From Paenibacillus barcinonensis (GTDB taxonomy: Bacteria > Bacillota > Bacilli > Paenibacillales > Paenibacillaceae): DNA of 64,000 nucleotides. How positions within the stretch are numbered: position 1 is the first letter of the stretch; each line of letters opens with the position of its first letter. Positions 52,067-61,588 of this stretch are shown here, one piece after another. Both the position numbers and the translations under genes were made by a program. The stretch is taken from NCBI RefSeq assembly GCF_003217495.1, contig NZ_QJSW01000016.1, positions 1 to 64,000 on the forward strand. Direction: 5' to 3'. The notes beneath the pieces were generated by a model. The model saw only the letters and a program-made list of their open reading frames with translations. It was not told the DNA's origin and did not search any database.

Positions 52067-52483
52067 CTACCTCAGGGACAGAACGGAAGGCATGGTTACA
52101 GGAGACCCATATTCTAAAGTATGCAACCATCGCTCAATGCTTCTCTCCAGCTGATGAGGATGCTGTTCATCCCAGAGCACCATTTTCACAGCACCTGTCC
52201 CCGTAATCTGCTGGAGATGACGTTTGCGAATGGATGATTGAAAATCGGTAAGCACCAATACAGGGATATCCGGTACAAAAGCACGAATAGCTTTGGCTGC
52301 GGCAACAGCCTGTTCAGCATTCCGATAATCCACAATGCAATAACGGGACTTCTCCCAATCTCCTCGTCCTGTTTCCTTTACTGAATCCGATGGAGCTACA
52401 TCAATCCAATCCATAATCAATTGAATAATTTCCTCATAGTTGATACATCGCTCTCCATCTGTTAGTACAGCCACAGGTTCCAT
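52067..52483 (-). CDS. Hypothetical protein with degenerate receiver-like fold
   Basis: 138 residues. The pattern SRYCIVDYRNAEQAV...PVLVLTDFQSS...GAVKMVLWDEQHPHQLERSIERWL is like a receiver domain with beta strands and the final helix, but it lacks the N-terminal acidic pair and the standard phospho-Asp context. It is preceded by GGAGGT at 6 bases and by a 9-base tandem repeat. It lies beside the OmpR-type regulator. Confidence 0.55.
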   Translation of the reverse strand: MEPVAVLTDGERCINYEEIIQLIMDWIDVAPSDSVKETGRGDWEKSRYCIVDYRNAEQAVAAAKAIRAFVPDIPVLVLTDFQSSIRKRHLQQITGTGAVKMVLWDEQHPHQLERSIERWLHTLEYGSPVTMPSVLSLR

Positions 52484-52509
52484 AGGTATACCTCCATTAG
52501 CTTCTTGCC

Positions 52510-52554
52510 TATCTTGTCTATCTTGTCTATCTTGTCTATCTTGTCTATATTGTG
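52510..52554 (-). repeat. 9-base tandem repeat upstream of the receiver-like gene
   Basis: Four identical copies of TATCTTGTC (GACAAGATA on the minus strand) at 52510-52545, then one divergent copy. It ends about 27 bases before the start codon at 52483. Such arrays can vary in copy number. Confidence 0.85.
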
Positions 52555-52769
52555 TCAGGTTTCATTTAAAAATGTTTGTGCACAAACATGAAAGAAGTGT
52601 TAACAATCTTCGTATTTCTTCACATCCTTATCCTATGGGTCAGGCAGAATGGCATAAAGCCGGCCATCATTTCGCAGTTTCCCTGATTTCATGTAAAATA
52701 GAGCTATACCCGTGTGATTATATTTACGGGAAATTACGATTCAAACTGGTATTATAGGAGGTTACACCC

Positions 52770-53912
52770 ATGAATATCATTTCCATCGAACCAACACCGA
52801 GTCCAAATACAATGATGCTGCATCTTGATGAACGTCTGGAGGACGGAATTCGCAGAACCTATACGCTGGATAACGAACGTTCAGCCCCGGCATTCATTCG
52901 CCAGATGCTGCATATCCCCGGAGTGAAAAGTGTATTCCATACAACTGACTTTGTTGCGCTGGATCGCAAGGGTAACGCGGACTGGTCCGTTATTCTCGGT
53001 GAAGTTCAGAGCCGTTTGGGGCAGGAAGGCATTGACCTGGACTGGATTGATTCCGAGGATGCTTCAGGTGAACATTTCGGAGAAGCACAAGTGTTTGTAC
53101 AATTTTTCCGCGGAGTACCCATGCAGATTCGTGTCAAAGCTGGAGCTAAAGAGGAACGGATCTCCCTGTCGGACCGCTTTGTCAAAGCCGTTACCGAGGT
53201 TGCCAGCGCTACGTTGATCAAGGAACGTAAATTGACCGATTATGGCGTACGCTACGGTGAACTCCCGGATATTGCGCGTGAAGTCGAACAGGAGCTGGAG
53301 GCCGCCTACCCGTCCGAACGATTGGAGCAAGTCATTCAGCAAGCGATTGCGCATGGGACCAATTCGGAAGAGTTCGTTGAACGCCGTCGGGCGCTGGATG
53401 GAGCCGAGCTGGAAGCGGCGCTGCGAAACGAAGACTGGAATGTCCGGTATGCTGCACTGGATAGCATGGAGCCTACGGAGGAAAGACTGCCCCTGGTGGC
53501 TCAGGCGCTGCGTGACAGCAAGATGCAGATTCGCCGTCTGGCTGTTGTGTATCTGGGGGACATCCGTACAACAGAGGCAATGGAGCTGCTCTATGAGGCA
53601 CTTCGCGACAGTTCACCTGCTGTGCGGCGGACAGCTGGCGATACATTATCAGACATCGGTGATCCGGCTGCGACACCAGCCATGATTGAAACGTTAACCG
53701 ACAAAAGCAAGCTGGTGCGCTGGCGCGCTGCCCGTTTTCTATATGAAGTGGGAACTGAAGAAGCAGAGCAAGCATTGCGTATTGCCGCCGAGGACCCTGA
53801 GTTTGAAGTGAGCCTTCAGGCCAAAATGGCTCTGGAGCGCATCGAGTCCGGTGAACAAGCCGCCGGAACGGTATGGCAGCAGATGGCTGGACGAAATAAA
53901 AAGCAGGAATAG
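52770..53912 (+). CDS. Conserved virulence factor C family protein (Nfu N-terminal domain, HEAT repeats)
   Basis: 380 residues. The N-terminus (SIEPTPSPNTMMLHLDE...GVKSVFHTTDFVALDR) is an Nfu N-terminal scaffold-like domain; residues from about 190 form HEAT-type repeats (RNEDWNVRYAALDSM, RDSKMQIRRLAVVYLGDI, RDSSPAVRRTAGDTLSDIGD, TDKSKLVRWRAARFLYEVG). This matches the CvfC/YpgR family. Its role in the cell is not established; the HEAT part suggests protein binding. GGAGG precedes the ATG. Confidence 0.85.
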   Translation: MNIISIEPTPSPNTMMLHLDERLEDGIRRTYTLDNERSAPAFIRQMLHIPGVKSVFHTTDFVALDRKGNADWSVILGEVQSRLGQEGIDLDWIDSEDASGEHFGEAQVFVQFFRGVPMQIRVKAGAKEERISLSDRFVKAVTEVASATLIKERKLTDYGVRYGELPDIAREVEQELEAAYPSERLEQVIQQAIAHGTNSEEFVERRRALDGAELEAALRNEDWNVRYAALDSMEPTEERLPLVAQALRDSKMQIRRLAVVYLGDIRTTEAMELLYEALRDSSPAVRRTAGDTLSDIGDPAATPAMIETLTDKSKLVRWRAARFLYEVGTEEAEQALRIAAEDPEFEVSLQAKMALERIESGEQAAGTVWQQMAGRNKKQE

Positions 53913-53948
53913 CTTGGCCTTCTGACGATATATAGCCAACATTTGTTA

Positions 53949-53977
53949 TTGCACTGTAAAACGAGTAGCGGTATACT
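53949..53977 (+). promoter_or_regulatory. Promoter of the lysine riboswitch-lysP unit
   Basis: TTGCAC and TATACT are spaced by 17 bases. It lies about 85 bases upstream of the riboswitch core. Confidence 0.7.
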
Positions 53978-54061
53978 TGTTGTCTGTTTGATAAACAGAT
54001 TGCACGCTGCTCTAGCGTAATTCAAAATTTCATAAACAATAGATACACCTCATCCATAGTA

Positions 54062-54344
54062 TGGTGAGGTAGAGGTCGCGGGTGCGATCAGTACGCTGAA
54101 GGAGGCGCGAGGAGCCGCTTATGAGATCAGCCGAAAGGTGCACCCGCCGAAGCTCGCTGGACGTTCCTTCTTCATCAGTCCGGTTGAGCTGGGGCTGCAG
54201 CCGAAAGGTGCAGAACTGTCACAGCAAGTCTGCGTTACCTTGGACAAGGTATGCTTTCTTCTGTGTTGAGCTATCTTAATCGTCAAGGACATGGTGCGGA
54301 CATTGAATATAGAGACCGCTGGCTGATGCCTGTGGTCTTTTTTT
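54062..54344 (+). promoter_or_regulatory. Lysine riboswitch (L box) with terminator
   Basis: The conserved lysine-riboswitch blocks occur in order: GAGGTAGAGGTCGCGG, AGTACGCTGAAGGAG, AGCCGAAAGG, CGCCGAAGC, GGTTGAGCTGGGGC, GCAGCCGAAAGG and ACTGTCACAG (aptamer about 54062-54228). The downstream part holds a terminator (54313-54344). Such aptamers bind L-lysine and switch transcription off. The gene behind it is a lysP-type permease, consistent with lysine control. Confidence 0.93.
54313..54344 (+). terminator. Terminator of the lysine riboswitch
   Basis: AGACC-G-C...G-T-GGTCT stem followed by seven T residues. Part of the riboswitch expression platform. Confidence 0.85.
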
Positions 54345-54395
54345 GGTTTATGGAGCTATGATCTGCATCAGCATTACAAATGAAGGAGTGTTTTC

Positions 54396-55895
54396 ATGCA
54401 AGACCGCAGCAACCGAACACAAACAACACCACCACCAACAACAGGTCCTTCCCTGAAAAAAGGATTGCGTGCCCGTCACATGACCATGATCGCTTTGGGC
54501 GGTTCAATTGGTACAGGCCTGTTTCTGGCCAGCGGTACGGCGATCTCGACAGCAGGACCGGGCGGTGCACTGATCGCCTATACCGCTGTCGGAATTATGG
54601 TTTACTTCCTGATGACCAGTCTGGGCGAGCTTGCAACCTTTATGCCAGACTCCGGTTCCTTTAATACGTATGCCGCCCGTTTCGTCGACCCCGCTCTGGG
54701 CTTCGCCATGGGCTGGAACTTCTGGTACAACTGGGCGGTCACAATTGCGGCCGAGCTTGCCGCTGCAACAGTACTGATCAAATACTGGTTCCCGGACAGC
54801 TCATCCATGTTATGGAGTTTGCTTTTCCTTGTGCTGATCTTTGCCTTGAACATTCTGTCTGTCAAAGGCTACGGGGAATCCGAATACTGGTTCGCGATTA
54901 TTAAAGTCGCCACCGTCATCATCTTTCTAGCCGTCGGTGTATTGATGATCTTTGGCATTATGGGCGGTGAAGCGGTAGGTTTCAGCAATTTTACGATCGG
55001 TGATGCGCCATTCCACGGCGGATTCTTCGCTGTGCTCGGTGTGTTCATGGCAGCAGGCTTCTCTTTCCAGGGAACGGAGCTGATTGGTGTCGCAGCCGGG
55101 GAAAGTGAGAACCCGCGTGAAAACGTACCTCGTGCCATTCGCCAGGTCTTCTGGCGTATTCTGATCTTTTATATTTTGGCGATTACCGTCATCAGTTTGA
55201 TTATCCCGTATACTCACCCGAACCTGCTTAAAGGTGATCTGAAGAACATCGGGGTTAGCCCGTTTACCCTTGTCTTTGAAAAAGCAGGACTTGCGATCGC
55301 GGCCTCTGTCATGAATGCCGTTATTCTGACTTCTGTGCTATCAGCCGGCAACTCCGGCATGTATGCTTCAAGCCGGGTGCTCTACGCGCTTGCAAGGGAT
55401 GGGAAGGCTCCTCGCTTCCTCGGTAAGCTAAACAAACGTGGCATTCCGATGAACGCCCTGCTTGTGACAACCGCTGTGGGGATGCTCGCATTTCTGGCCT
55501 CTCTTTTCGGTGACGGTATTGTCTATACGTGGCTGCTGAATGCATCCGGGATGTGCGGCTTCATTACATGGCTGGGTATTGCAATCAGTCATTACCGCTT
55601 CCGGCGCGCCTACGTTGCGCAAGGCCGCGACCTCAGTGATCTGCCTTACCGTGCGCGCTGGTTCCCGTTTGGACCGATCTTTGCTTTTGTCCTGTGCATC
55701 ATCGTCATCCTGGGGCAGAACTATCAAGCCTTTACAGGTGACCAGATCGACTGGAGCGGAGTGCTTGTCGCTTATCTGAGCTTGCCGCTGTTCCTGATCC
55801 TCTGGCTTGGCTACAAATGGATCAAAAAGACCAAGGTTGTGCCGTTGCAGGAATGTGACTTCTCCCCTGCTGAATCATCCGATATCAAGGCATAA
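54396..55895 (+). CDS. lysP: Lysine-type amino acid permease (LysP family)
   Basis: 499 residues, twelve membrane helices. Typical APC/AAT family start: LKKGLRARHMTMIALGGSIGTGLFLASG, then SLGELATFMPDSGSFNTYAARFVDPALGFAMGWNFWYNW and the region EGENPRENVP-like (AAGESENPRENVPRAIRQVFWRI). A lysine riboswitch stands directly upstream, which supports lysine as substrate. AAGGAG precedes the ATG. Confidence 0.9.
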   Translation: MQDRSNRTQTTPPPTTGPSLKKGLRARHMTMIALGGSIGTGLFLASGTAISTAGPGGALIAYTAVGIMVYFLMTSLGELATFMPDSGSFNTYAARFVDPALGFAMGWNFWYNWAVTIAAELAAATVLIKYWFPDSSSMLWSLLFLVLIFALNILSVKGYGESEYWFAIIKVATVIIFLAVGVLMIFGIMGGEAVGFSNFTIGDAPFHGGFFAVLGVFMAAGFSFQGTELIGVAAGESENPRENVPRAIRQVFWRILIFYILAITVISLIIPYTHPNLLKGDLKNIGVSPFTLVFEKAGLAIAASVMNAVILTSVLSAGNSGMYASSRVLYALARDGKAPRFLGKLNKRGIPMNALLVTTAVGMLAFLASLFGDGIVYTWLLNASGMCGFITWLGIAISHYRFRRAYVAQGRDLSDLPYRARWFPFGPIFAFVLCIIVILGQNYQAFTGDQIDWSGVLVAYLSLPLFLILWLGYKWIKKTKVVPLQECDFSPAESSDIKA

Positions 55896-55931
55896 AACAA
55901 GGGTGTGTCTTGCCCTGGATCATTTATCCTC

Positions 55932-55971
55932 ATCCCCTGTTCTACAGATCGCTCTGTATAGAACAGGGGAT
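55932..55971 (+). terminator. Terminator of lysP
   Basis: ATCCCCTGTTCTA pairs with TAGAACAGGGGAT; a T-run follows. Confidence 0.92.
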
Positions 55972-56059
55972 TTTTTCTGTCCATATTTTGTATAGGTTGA
56001 TCCGTACAATAGATACAGGAAACATCTATTATACTTTCGACCCGAAGGAGAGATGCACG

Positions 56060-56689
56060 TTGAAGAAGTGGTCTGTCCTGCTTATCCTGCTAGGTCTGCT
56101 GACGATCTGCTTTCCAACGCTGCAAACCATGTACTATGACTGGCAGCAAAGCAGGGTGCTGCATGAACTCGAACAGCTGCAAACGGGCTTGTCTCAGCTA
56201 AATCATGCCTTCGAACGCGGCATAGAGAACGATCCATCTGACCAAGCGAAACCCCAGAAATCGACAACCGTACAGCAGTCCCCCACATCCGGGATAATCG
56301 GGATGATCTCTATTCCTGTCATTGATGTGCGACTCCCCATTCTGGAGGGGGCAACTCAGGAAAATATGAAGTTGGCTGCAGCCCATCTGGTGGAGACAGC
56401 TGCCGTTGGACAATCGGGTAATGCGGCCATTGCCGCTCATCGTGCGCATCGCAAGGGTCGGTTATTTAATCGGCTGGGTGAGCTTCAAATAGGCCATTCG
56501 ATAGAGATCACACTTGCGGATCAAACAACACTGCACTACACAATTGATCGGATCTCTGTTGTGGAGCCTTCCGATGTATCTGTACTGGAGGATCCGGGGC
56601 TTGGACAGGTGTTAACCTTAATTACCTGTGATCCGCTGATTGATGCGACACATCGGCTAATTATACGAGCGGTAAAGGTGCATTCTTAA
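56060..56689 (+). CDS. Sortase (class D-like)
   Basis: 209 residues from TTG 56060, which AAGGAGAG precedes at 7 bases. The open frame upstream overlaps the lysP terminator and is not used. One N-terminal membrane helix (about 5-22), a linker (40-75), and the sortase barrel with catalytic His in NAAIAAHRAHR, Cys in TLITCDP and Arg in THRLIIRA. It should cleave an LPXT(G/A)-type signal and link the protein to the cell wall. The next gene encodes a large LPKTG protein. Class D is a guess from length and motif. Confidence 0.83.
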   Translation: MKKWSVLLILLGLLTICFPTLQTMYYDWQQSRVLHELEQLQTGLSQLNHAFERGIENDPSDQAKPQKSTTVQQSPTSGIIGMISIPVIDVRLPILEGATQENMKLAAAHLVETAAVGQSGNAAIAAHRAHRKGRLFNRLGELQIGHSIEITLADQTTLHYTIDRISVVEPSDVSVLEDPGLGQVLTLITCDPLIDATHRLIIRAVKVHS

Positions 56690-56741
56690 CGGTCTTCGCC
56701 CCGACTGTGATGCCAACTTAACAAAGGAAAACAGCTCAAAA

Positions 56742-56801
56742 AAACACCCTCCCGCCTGCCTACGAAGATCAATTCTTCGCGGCAAAGGCGGGAGGGTGTT
56801 T
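56742..56801. terminator. Bidirectional terminator between sortase and adhesin genes
   Basis: AAACACCCTCCCGCCT and AGGCGGGAGGGTGTTT are exact complements, with an inner CGAAGA/TCTTCG pairing. Both strands end in A/T-rich tails. Confidence 0.92.
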
Positions 56802-56858
56802 GATTATACATTGCTCATATTCATATGAAGCTCAACTCATGAGTTCCAAAATATTTTC

Positions 56859-59800
56859 CTAGTGCTGGAATTTCTCTCTGCGCCTGAAGTACAAGAATGC
56901 TGTACTTCCAATAGCCATCAGCATCAATCCTGAGACGGTGTAGGCGATGGAGCTCTCTTCACCTGTCTTCGGCAGCATGCCTTGGGCTGAGGTATGGCTG
57001 CTGTTCCCCGATGAAACCTCGCTTTCCGAATCTGCTCCGACTGGTGGCGTAACCACATTCTCTTCACCTGTACCATCGCCTTCTGTCACCTGAGTCTCCG
57101 TTCCATCTCCATCTCCAGCTTCAGGTGCTGAAGGTGTAACTTCAGCAGGATTTTGCGGTTTACCTGTGCCCCCATTTTCTTCTGCTGGTTCTGAAGGGTC
57201 CGTTACAACTTTACCCGGTACAGATATTCCGGGTGTTTCTTTCACAGGAGCTCCTGGCTTGGTCGGATCTGGTGTACCGCCTGTACTTGGCGTGCCCGGA
57301 TTATAGGGCTCACTCGGTCCGCCTGATGACGGGATAGCCTGATTTGTCTTGGATACAACAATCGCCTCGGTTTGTTGATTCGTAATTTCAAAGGTCACCG
57401 GCGTCTGATCCAATTGGTATCCAGACGGTGCCTTGACTTCAATCAATTGATACGTATTCGGTTCAAGCTGCTGCACATGGAGTTCACCGTGAAGATCCGT
57501 GGTCAATGCTGCCGGATCAATACCGGCTACCACATTAAACAGCCATTCTCCATCCGGCCCCATCACTGCGGATTGAGCACGTAATTCAAAGACTGCACCT
57601 TGCAGATGCTGTGTTCGGCTTGCATTGTATTTCACCAGTTTTACCGAACGGTCATTTTCTTTATTTTCAATCGTTATCTGTGTTTCCGGCTGAGTGATAG
57701 ATACCTTTGTTTCCGGGTTTTCAATCACGAACCCTTCAGCTTTCGTTTCTACAAGTGTATACACACCGTAAGTGAGGTTGCTGAATTCAATGATCCCCTG
57801 TTGGTTCGTAACTCCGGTATCAACAACGCTATTGGCAGAATCACGTAGTTCGAATTCAACCCTGCTTAATGGAGACTGATCCTTGGCATTCACTTTTGTC
57901 AGGGTCAGTTTACCTCCTGTACCGATCTGATTTGTTTTTGTAAGTGTCACAATCTGTGTCTGGTTCACTGTAATGGTGAATGGAATCGGTGTACTATCCA
58001 CCATGTAGAAATCGGGTGCCTGAATTTCAACCAATTCATACGTGCCTGCTTCCAGATCTCCCTTGGCAATTCTGCCGCTCACTCCTGTCGTAAGCTCATC
58101 GAGCTTCTCACGCGTGGAGCCCTGAATGTGATATAGCGCAAAAACGGCTCCCTCCAGCACCTTGGTGGAGTCGGCTGCATCCCTCTTGGTCAGCTCAAAA
58201 CCCTGGTGGATTTGTTCGTTGATGATCTCGAAGGCTGCTTCTGCATCCTTGAATAAAATGGTTTGACCTGAAGCCGAAGCAAAATTCGGATCTGGCAGAT
58301 ATCCTGCAGGCGCTGTAACCTCCTTCAGTCGGTAAGGAACACCATTTGTCAGATGCAAACGATACTTCCGGCTGCTTTCAGCCATGCCGTTCTCATCCGT
58401 CGCTTTCAACGTTTCCAGAAGAATCGTGCCGGATGCATTGTAGATGGCAAAGACAGCTCCTTCCAGTGGCTGCCCGGTGTCATCCACCTTATACACTTTC
58501 ACTTTACCCATACCGGTGGATGCACCGCCACCTGCACCTGCCATCGAAACCCGAATACCTGACTGGTTGCCTTCTCCCACAACGGATGAAGACTGACCAG
58601 CATATTCAACCTTGTTCTCAATTCTCTCTCCGTGATCTGCGTTAATAAAGGACTGGTACTCCAAAAGATATGCTGTGTTTATATCGTTCTTAAATGTGAA
58701 GGTAAAGGTGTTGCCCTCCACCACCAGCTCATATTTCGATGGATCAACCAACCCGGCCTTCACCGAAATATTGCCCGAATTGTTTGCAGGCAATTGCACC
58801 TCGTACAGCTTCAATGAATCGGCAAGCAAAATCTGATTATCGGACAAGGTGTCGGTTAATCGAGAACCGGCAGCAACAAAGGACTGGCTCGGATTCATAT
58901 TTACAACCCATGAAGCCAGATCGGATGTCCCTACCTGATGCCCTGTTTTGTTCACATATACTCCGCCATGAGCAGGTGTAACGGCTGCTGTTTTATCAAA
59001 ACGTACAGGCCCGCCTGCACCATCTGTCAGCACAGCATGATTGCTGTACGAGCCCTCTACTGCAAATTCTCCATCCAGACTGGTTTGATACACTACGCGG
59101 TAAGCCTTTTTACCGATGTCACCTAGGTTAAGCGTGAAGCCTTTGCCATCCGGGTCAAGCTGGAATTGTGCCGATGATATCGTGACTTCGTCCCCAACCG
59201 AAGTAACGTTGTTGGCGCCCTTCAATTCAAGCTCATACACCTTCAATGATCCATCCACAAAGGATTGATTTCCAGTATAAGCATCCTTGAGAATAGCATG
59301 CTGAATATCAAACAGATTGTAATTCACATCAATTGTCCAGGTCATCGCTTTGTCTCTGGCGCTATAATCCCCCCGCTTGTTACCATTCTCAATCGTATAG
59401 TTTTGAGGTCTGACCACAGCAGATTTGGTTATGGCGGTCTGTGCAACGTCTGCTTCCTTCCAATTCAACGTTGCTGTGTTGCGATATTCATTGTTTGTTG
59501 GCATGCCTGCCGTTGGATCAAAGCTTGTTTTATACGTGATCACATGCTGTTTATCAATGATGCCGTCCGGCTTCAGACGAATTGTGAACCCTTTTTCAAA
59601 ATTCACATCCGACGGGTCAGCCACAGCAGGTGCCAGCTCAAACTGGTCCTGCTGATCACCAGTGATTCGCAGACTGCCCGGAACAAGCTTCATGTGTCTG
59701 CCTGTATAATCATCCGTGATGACAATATCCGTCATCTCTTTCTGATCCCGATTCAGCACAATCTGCCACTCGATCTCTTTGGCATTGAAATCTTCACTTT

Positions 59801-61418
59801 TTACACTCTTCGCCAAAATGACTTCTTCAATATTTTTACGACCTTCCTTGGTCGTGCCATCCTGTGTATTCACGGTATTCACTACTGTCTCATTAGCGTA
59901 TATACGCGGTATCGCTTGCGTTTTGTATTCAATCTCATAAGCTTTGTTAATATCACTGTTGAATTGAAGCTTGAACCCCTCCTCAAAGCCTGTGCCAGCA
60001 CCACTCACTGTGTAATCAGAGGCAACAGCCAGCGTTTTTGCCCCAGGGCGACCATCCGATTGAATCTCGACTTCATACACATTCAGTGATCCTGCTACAA
60101 GTCTTTGCTTCGCCGTATCAAAACGATCCTCCAGCCACGCATTAGCTTGTGCAATCGTTTGCTGATTATAGTTATACTGCACCTTCCAAGTAATCGTCTG
60201 AGTAGCCGGATCGTATGCACTCTCTTGTCCCGACTTGTTCAGAGGTTCATTGAAACTGACCGTCACACGGCCAACATCGGATTCCTTGTACTCGCTTTGA
60301 TCCGCAGTCAGCGTCACCTCATTGGCATACACTACTCCCGTATAAGGAGCACTCGTTGGTGCCTGAACACTTGTTGTGTAGGTGATGCGATATGCTTTGT
60401 CGATATTGCCCAGGTTCACTGGGAACTGAGTTGCTGTGTTGACAATCTGGCCTTCCTTCACAGAACCGTTTAACTGAACCTGCAGCTCGCGGATCTCGAT
60501 ACTCCCCTGAAGCGAAAGCTCTGGTGGCAGTGTATCCTCCAGAACAACATTGGTCATGCTCTTCTCGCCTTGGTTAAAATCTACTGTCCATTCAATCTCA
60601 TCCGAGTTGAAATTATTTTTGTTTGCTTTTCCGAACTTCTGAAGTTCATCCTTTGCGGTATTTGCAAAATTTACATCAATAGGGCCTTGGCCTACACCGC
60701 TAAAGTCAATCCTCTGTTTCAGTCCGTCTTCCATCTTGCTCTCGTCAAATTTAAGCCACACATAGAAGTTCCCTTCCAATTGGGCGTGTTCGAGCATCTC
60801 ATTAAAAGTAAATGCAATTGTACCGTCCGGGTTCACGACGTATTCGCCAACACCCCCATCCAGATTGCCTCTCAGCTGTGAGCCTATAATAAATTTGTCA
60901 GGCAAACGGAAAGTAAAGGTCGATCCATCTCCGTAAGAGTGGGCATCATTCTCAAACGCCCATTTGAAAACAACTGCAACCTCATCCGATATTCGTGGAC
61001 GAATATCTTCAATCTTGTCTCCTTTAACTTCGATCTGACCGTTGCCATTGTATTCCGGCTTCTGATTGTACATTTGTACATCGGTAATCAGGTTCTCCTG
61101 AATTTCTGAAGCTACGGCAGCGGCAGCCAAGGGAGATACACTTGCCGTTTCGGATTTGTCGGGAGTTGCAGTAAGTTCCGTCTCCTCGGTCTCCAGCGAT
61201 GTTTTTCCATCCGCAGTAGCATCAGCACCATTATCTACCTGATGTTCAGGAAGCTTGCTCTCCTCCTCTGCAGATGGTGAAGATGGATCATTCATTGTAC
61301 CGACTGACATATGATTTGTGTCATCCTGAGCATACACCGTTGATGTTAAGACCAGCCCTTGCAGCAATTGCGTCACCAGCAACAGTGCAATCAACATGAT
61401 GCTCACTCGTTTCTTCAT
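56859..61418 (-). CDS. LPXTG-anchored collagen-binding/Cna-type surface protein
   Basis: 1519 residues from ATG 61418 (MKKRVSIM), behind GGAGG. Signal peptide (about 1-30), acidic region, then about six repeated collagen-binding-type domains of about 140 residues (patterns such as DFNAKEIEWQIVLNRDQKEMTDIV and YSARDKAMTWTIDVNYNLFDIQH), about four or five Cna B/SpaA-type domains (GAVFALYHIQG..., VEFELRDSANS, AVFELRAQSA), a Pro/Gly/Glu-rich spacer and a sorting signal MLPKTGEESS, membrane helix and RRREKFQH tail. The repeat domains look like the kind that form internal isopeptide bonds. Probably fixed by the sortase encoded beside it. Confidence 0.88.
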   Translation of the reverse strand: MKKRVSIMLIALLLVTQLLQGLVLTSTVYAQDDTNHMSVGTMNDPSSPSAEEESKLPEHQVDNGADATADGKTSLETEETELTATPDKSETASVSPLAAAAVASEIQENLITDVQMYNQKPEYNGNGQIEVKGDKIEDIRPRISDEVAVVFKWAFENDAHSYGDGSTFTFRLPDKFIIGSQLRGNLDGGVGEYVVNPDGTIAFTFNEMLEHAQLEGNFYVWLKFDESKMEDGLKQRIDFSGVGQGPIDVNFANTAKDELQKFGKANKNNFNSDEIEWTVDFNQGEKSMTNVVLEDTLPPELSLQGSIEIRELQVQLNGSVKEGQIVNTATQFPVNLGNIDKAYRITYTTSVQAPTSAPYTGVVYANEVTLTADQSEYKESDVGRVTVSFNEPLNKSGQESAYDPATQTITWKVQYNYNQQTIAQANAWLEDRFDTAKQRLVAGSLNVYEVEIQSDGRPGAKTLAVASDYTVSGAGTGFEEGFKLQFNSDINKAYEIEYKTQAIPRIYANETVVNTVNTQDGTTKEGRKNIEEVILAKSVKSEDFNAKEIEWQIVLNRDQKEMTDIVITDDYTGRHMKLVPGSLRITGDQQDQFELAPAVADPSDVNFEKGFTIRLKPDGIIDKQHVITYKTSFDPTAGMPTNNEYRNTATLNWKEADVAQTAITKSAVVRPQNYTIENGNKRGDYSARDKAMTWTIDVNYNLFDIQHAILKDAYTGNQSFVDGSLKVYELELKGANNVTSVGDEVTISSAQFQLDPDGKGFTLNLGDIGKKAYRVVYQTSLDGEFAVEGSYSNHAVLTDGAGGPVRFDKTAAVTPAHGGVYVNKTGHQVGTSDLASWVVNMNPSQSFVAAGSRLTDTLSDNQILLADSLKLYEVQLPANNSGNISVKAGLVDPSKYELVVEGNTFTFTFKNDINTAYLLEYQSFINADHGERIENKVEYAGQSSSVVGEGNQSGIRVSMAGAGGGASTGMGKVKVYKVDDTGQPLEGAVFAIYNASGTILLETLKATDENGMAESSRKYRLHLTNGVPYRLKEVTAPAGYLPDPNFASASGQTILFKDAEAAFEIINEQIHQGFELTKRDAADSTKVLEGAVFALYHIQGSTREKLDELTTGVSGRIAKGDLEAGTYELVEIQAPDFYMVDSTPIPFTITVNQTQIVTLTKTNQIGTGGKLTLTKVNAKDQSPLSRVEFELRDSANSVVDTGVTNQQGIIEFSNLTYGVYTLVETKAEGFVIENPETKVSITQPETQITIENKENDRSVKLVKYNASRTQHLQGAVFELRAQSAVMGPDGEWLFNVVAGIDPAALTTDLHGELHVQQLEPNTYQLIEVKAPSGYQLDQTPVTFEITNQQTEAIVVSKTNQAIPSSGGPSEPYNPGTPSTGGTPDPTKPGAPVKETPGISVPGKVVTDPSEPAEENGGTGKPQNPAEVTPSAPEAGDGDGTETQVTEGDGTGEENVVTPPVGADSESEVSSGNSSHTSAQGMLPKTGEESSIAYTVSGLMLMAIGSTAFLYFRRREKFQH

Positions 61419-61588
61419 GTTCCACGTATCCTCCTCGTTCATATGGTTAGCCAACGCCGAGGAATAGAATAACAGGGCGACCTATACAAATCATAGACAA
61501 CGAACAATCGCGCAAAACGTTTACCAATTCATATGACAACGCTTGGTAGTTTAATGAAATACACACCGTTCAGTGCGTCCTACCCTCC

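Noticed and set aside
52510..52554. Possible CRISPR array
   Set aside because: The units are 9 bases with no spacers, so it is a simple tandem repeat, not repeat-spacer structure; no cas genes are present.
52440..52757. Plus-strand frame with a repeating Ser-Cys-Leu pattern
   Set aside because: It is the translation of the 9-base tandem repeat; no ribosome site and it overlaps the 5' part of the receiver-like gene on the other strand.
59265..60089. Plus-strand open frame of 274 residues antisense to the adhesin
   Set aside because: His/Ile/Cys-rich translation without motif, in the shadow of a repeat-rich real gene; no ribosome site.
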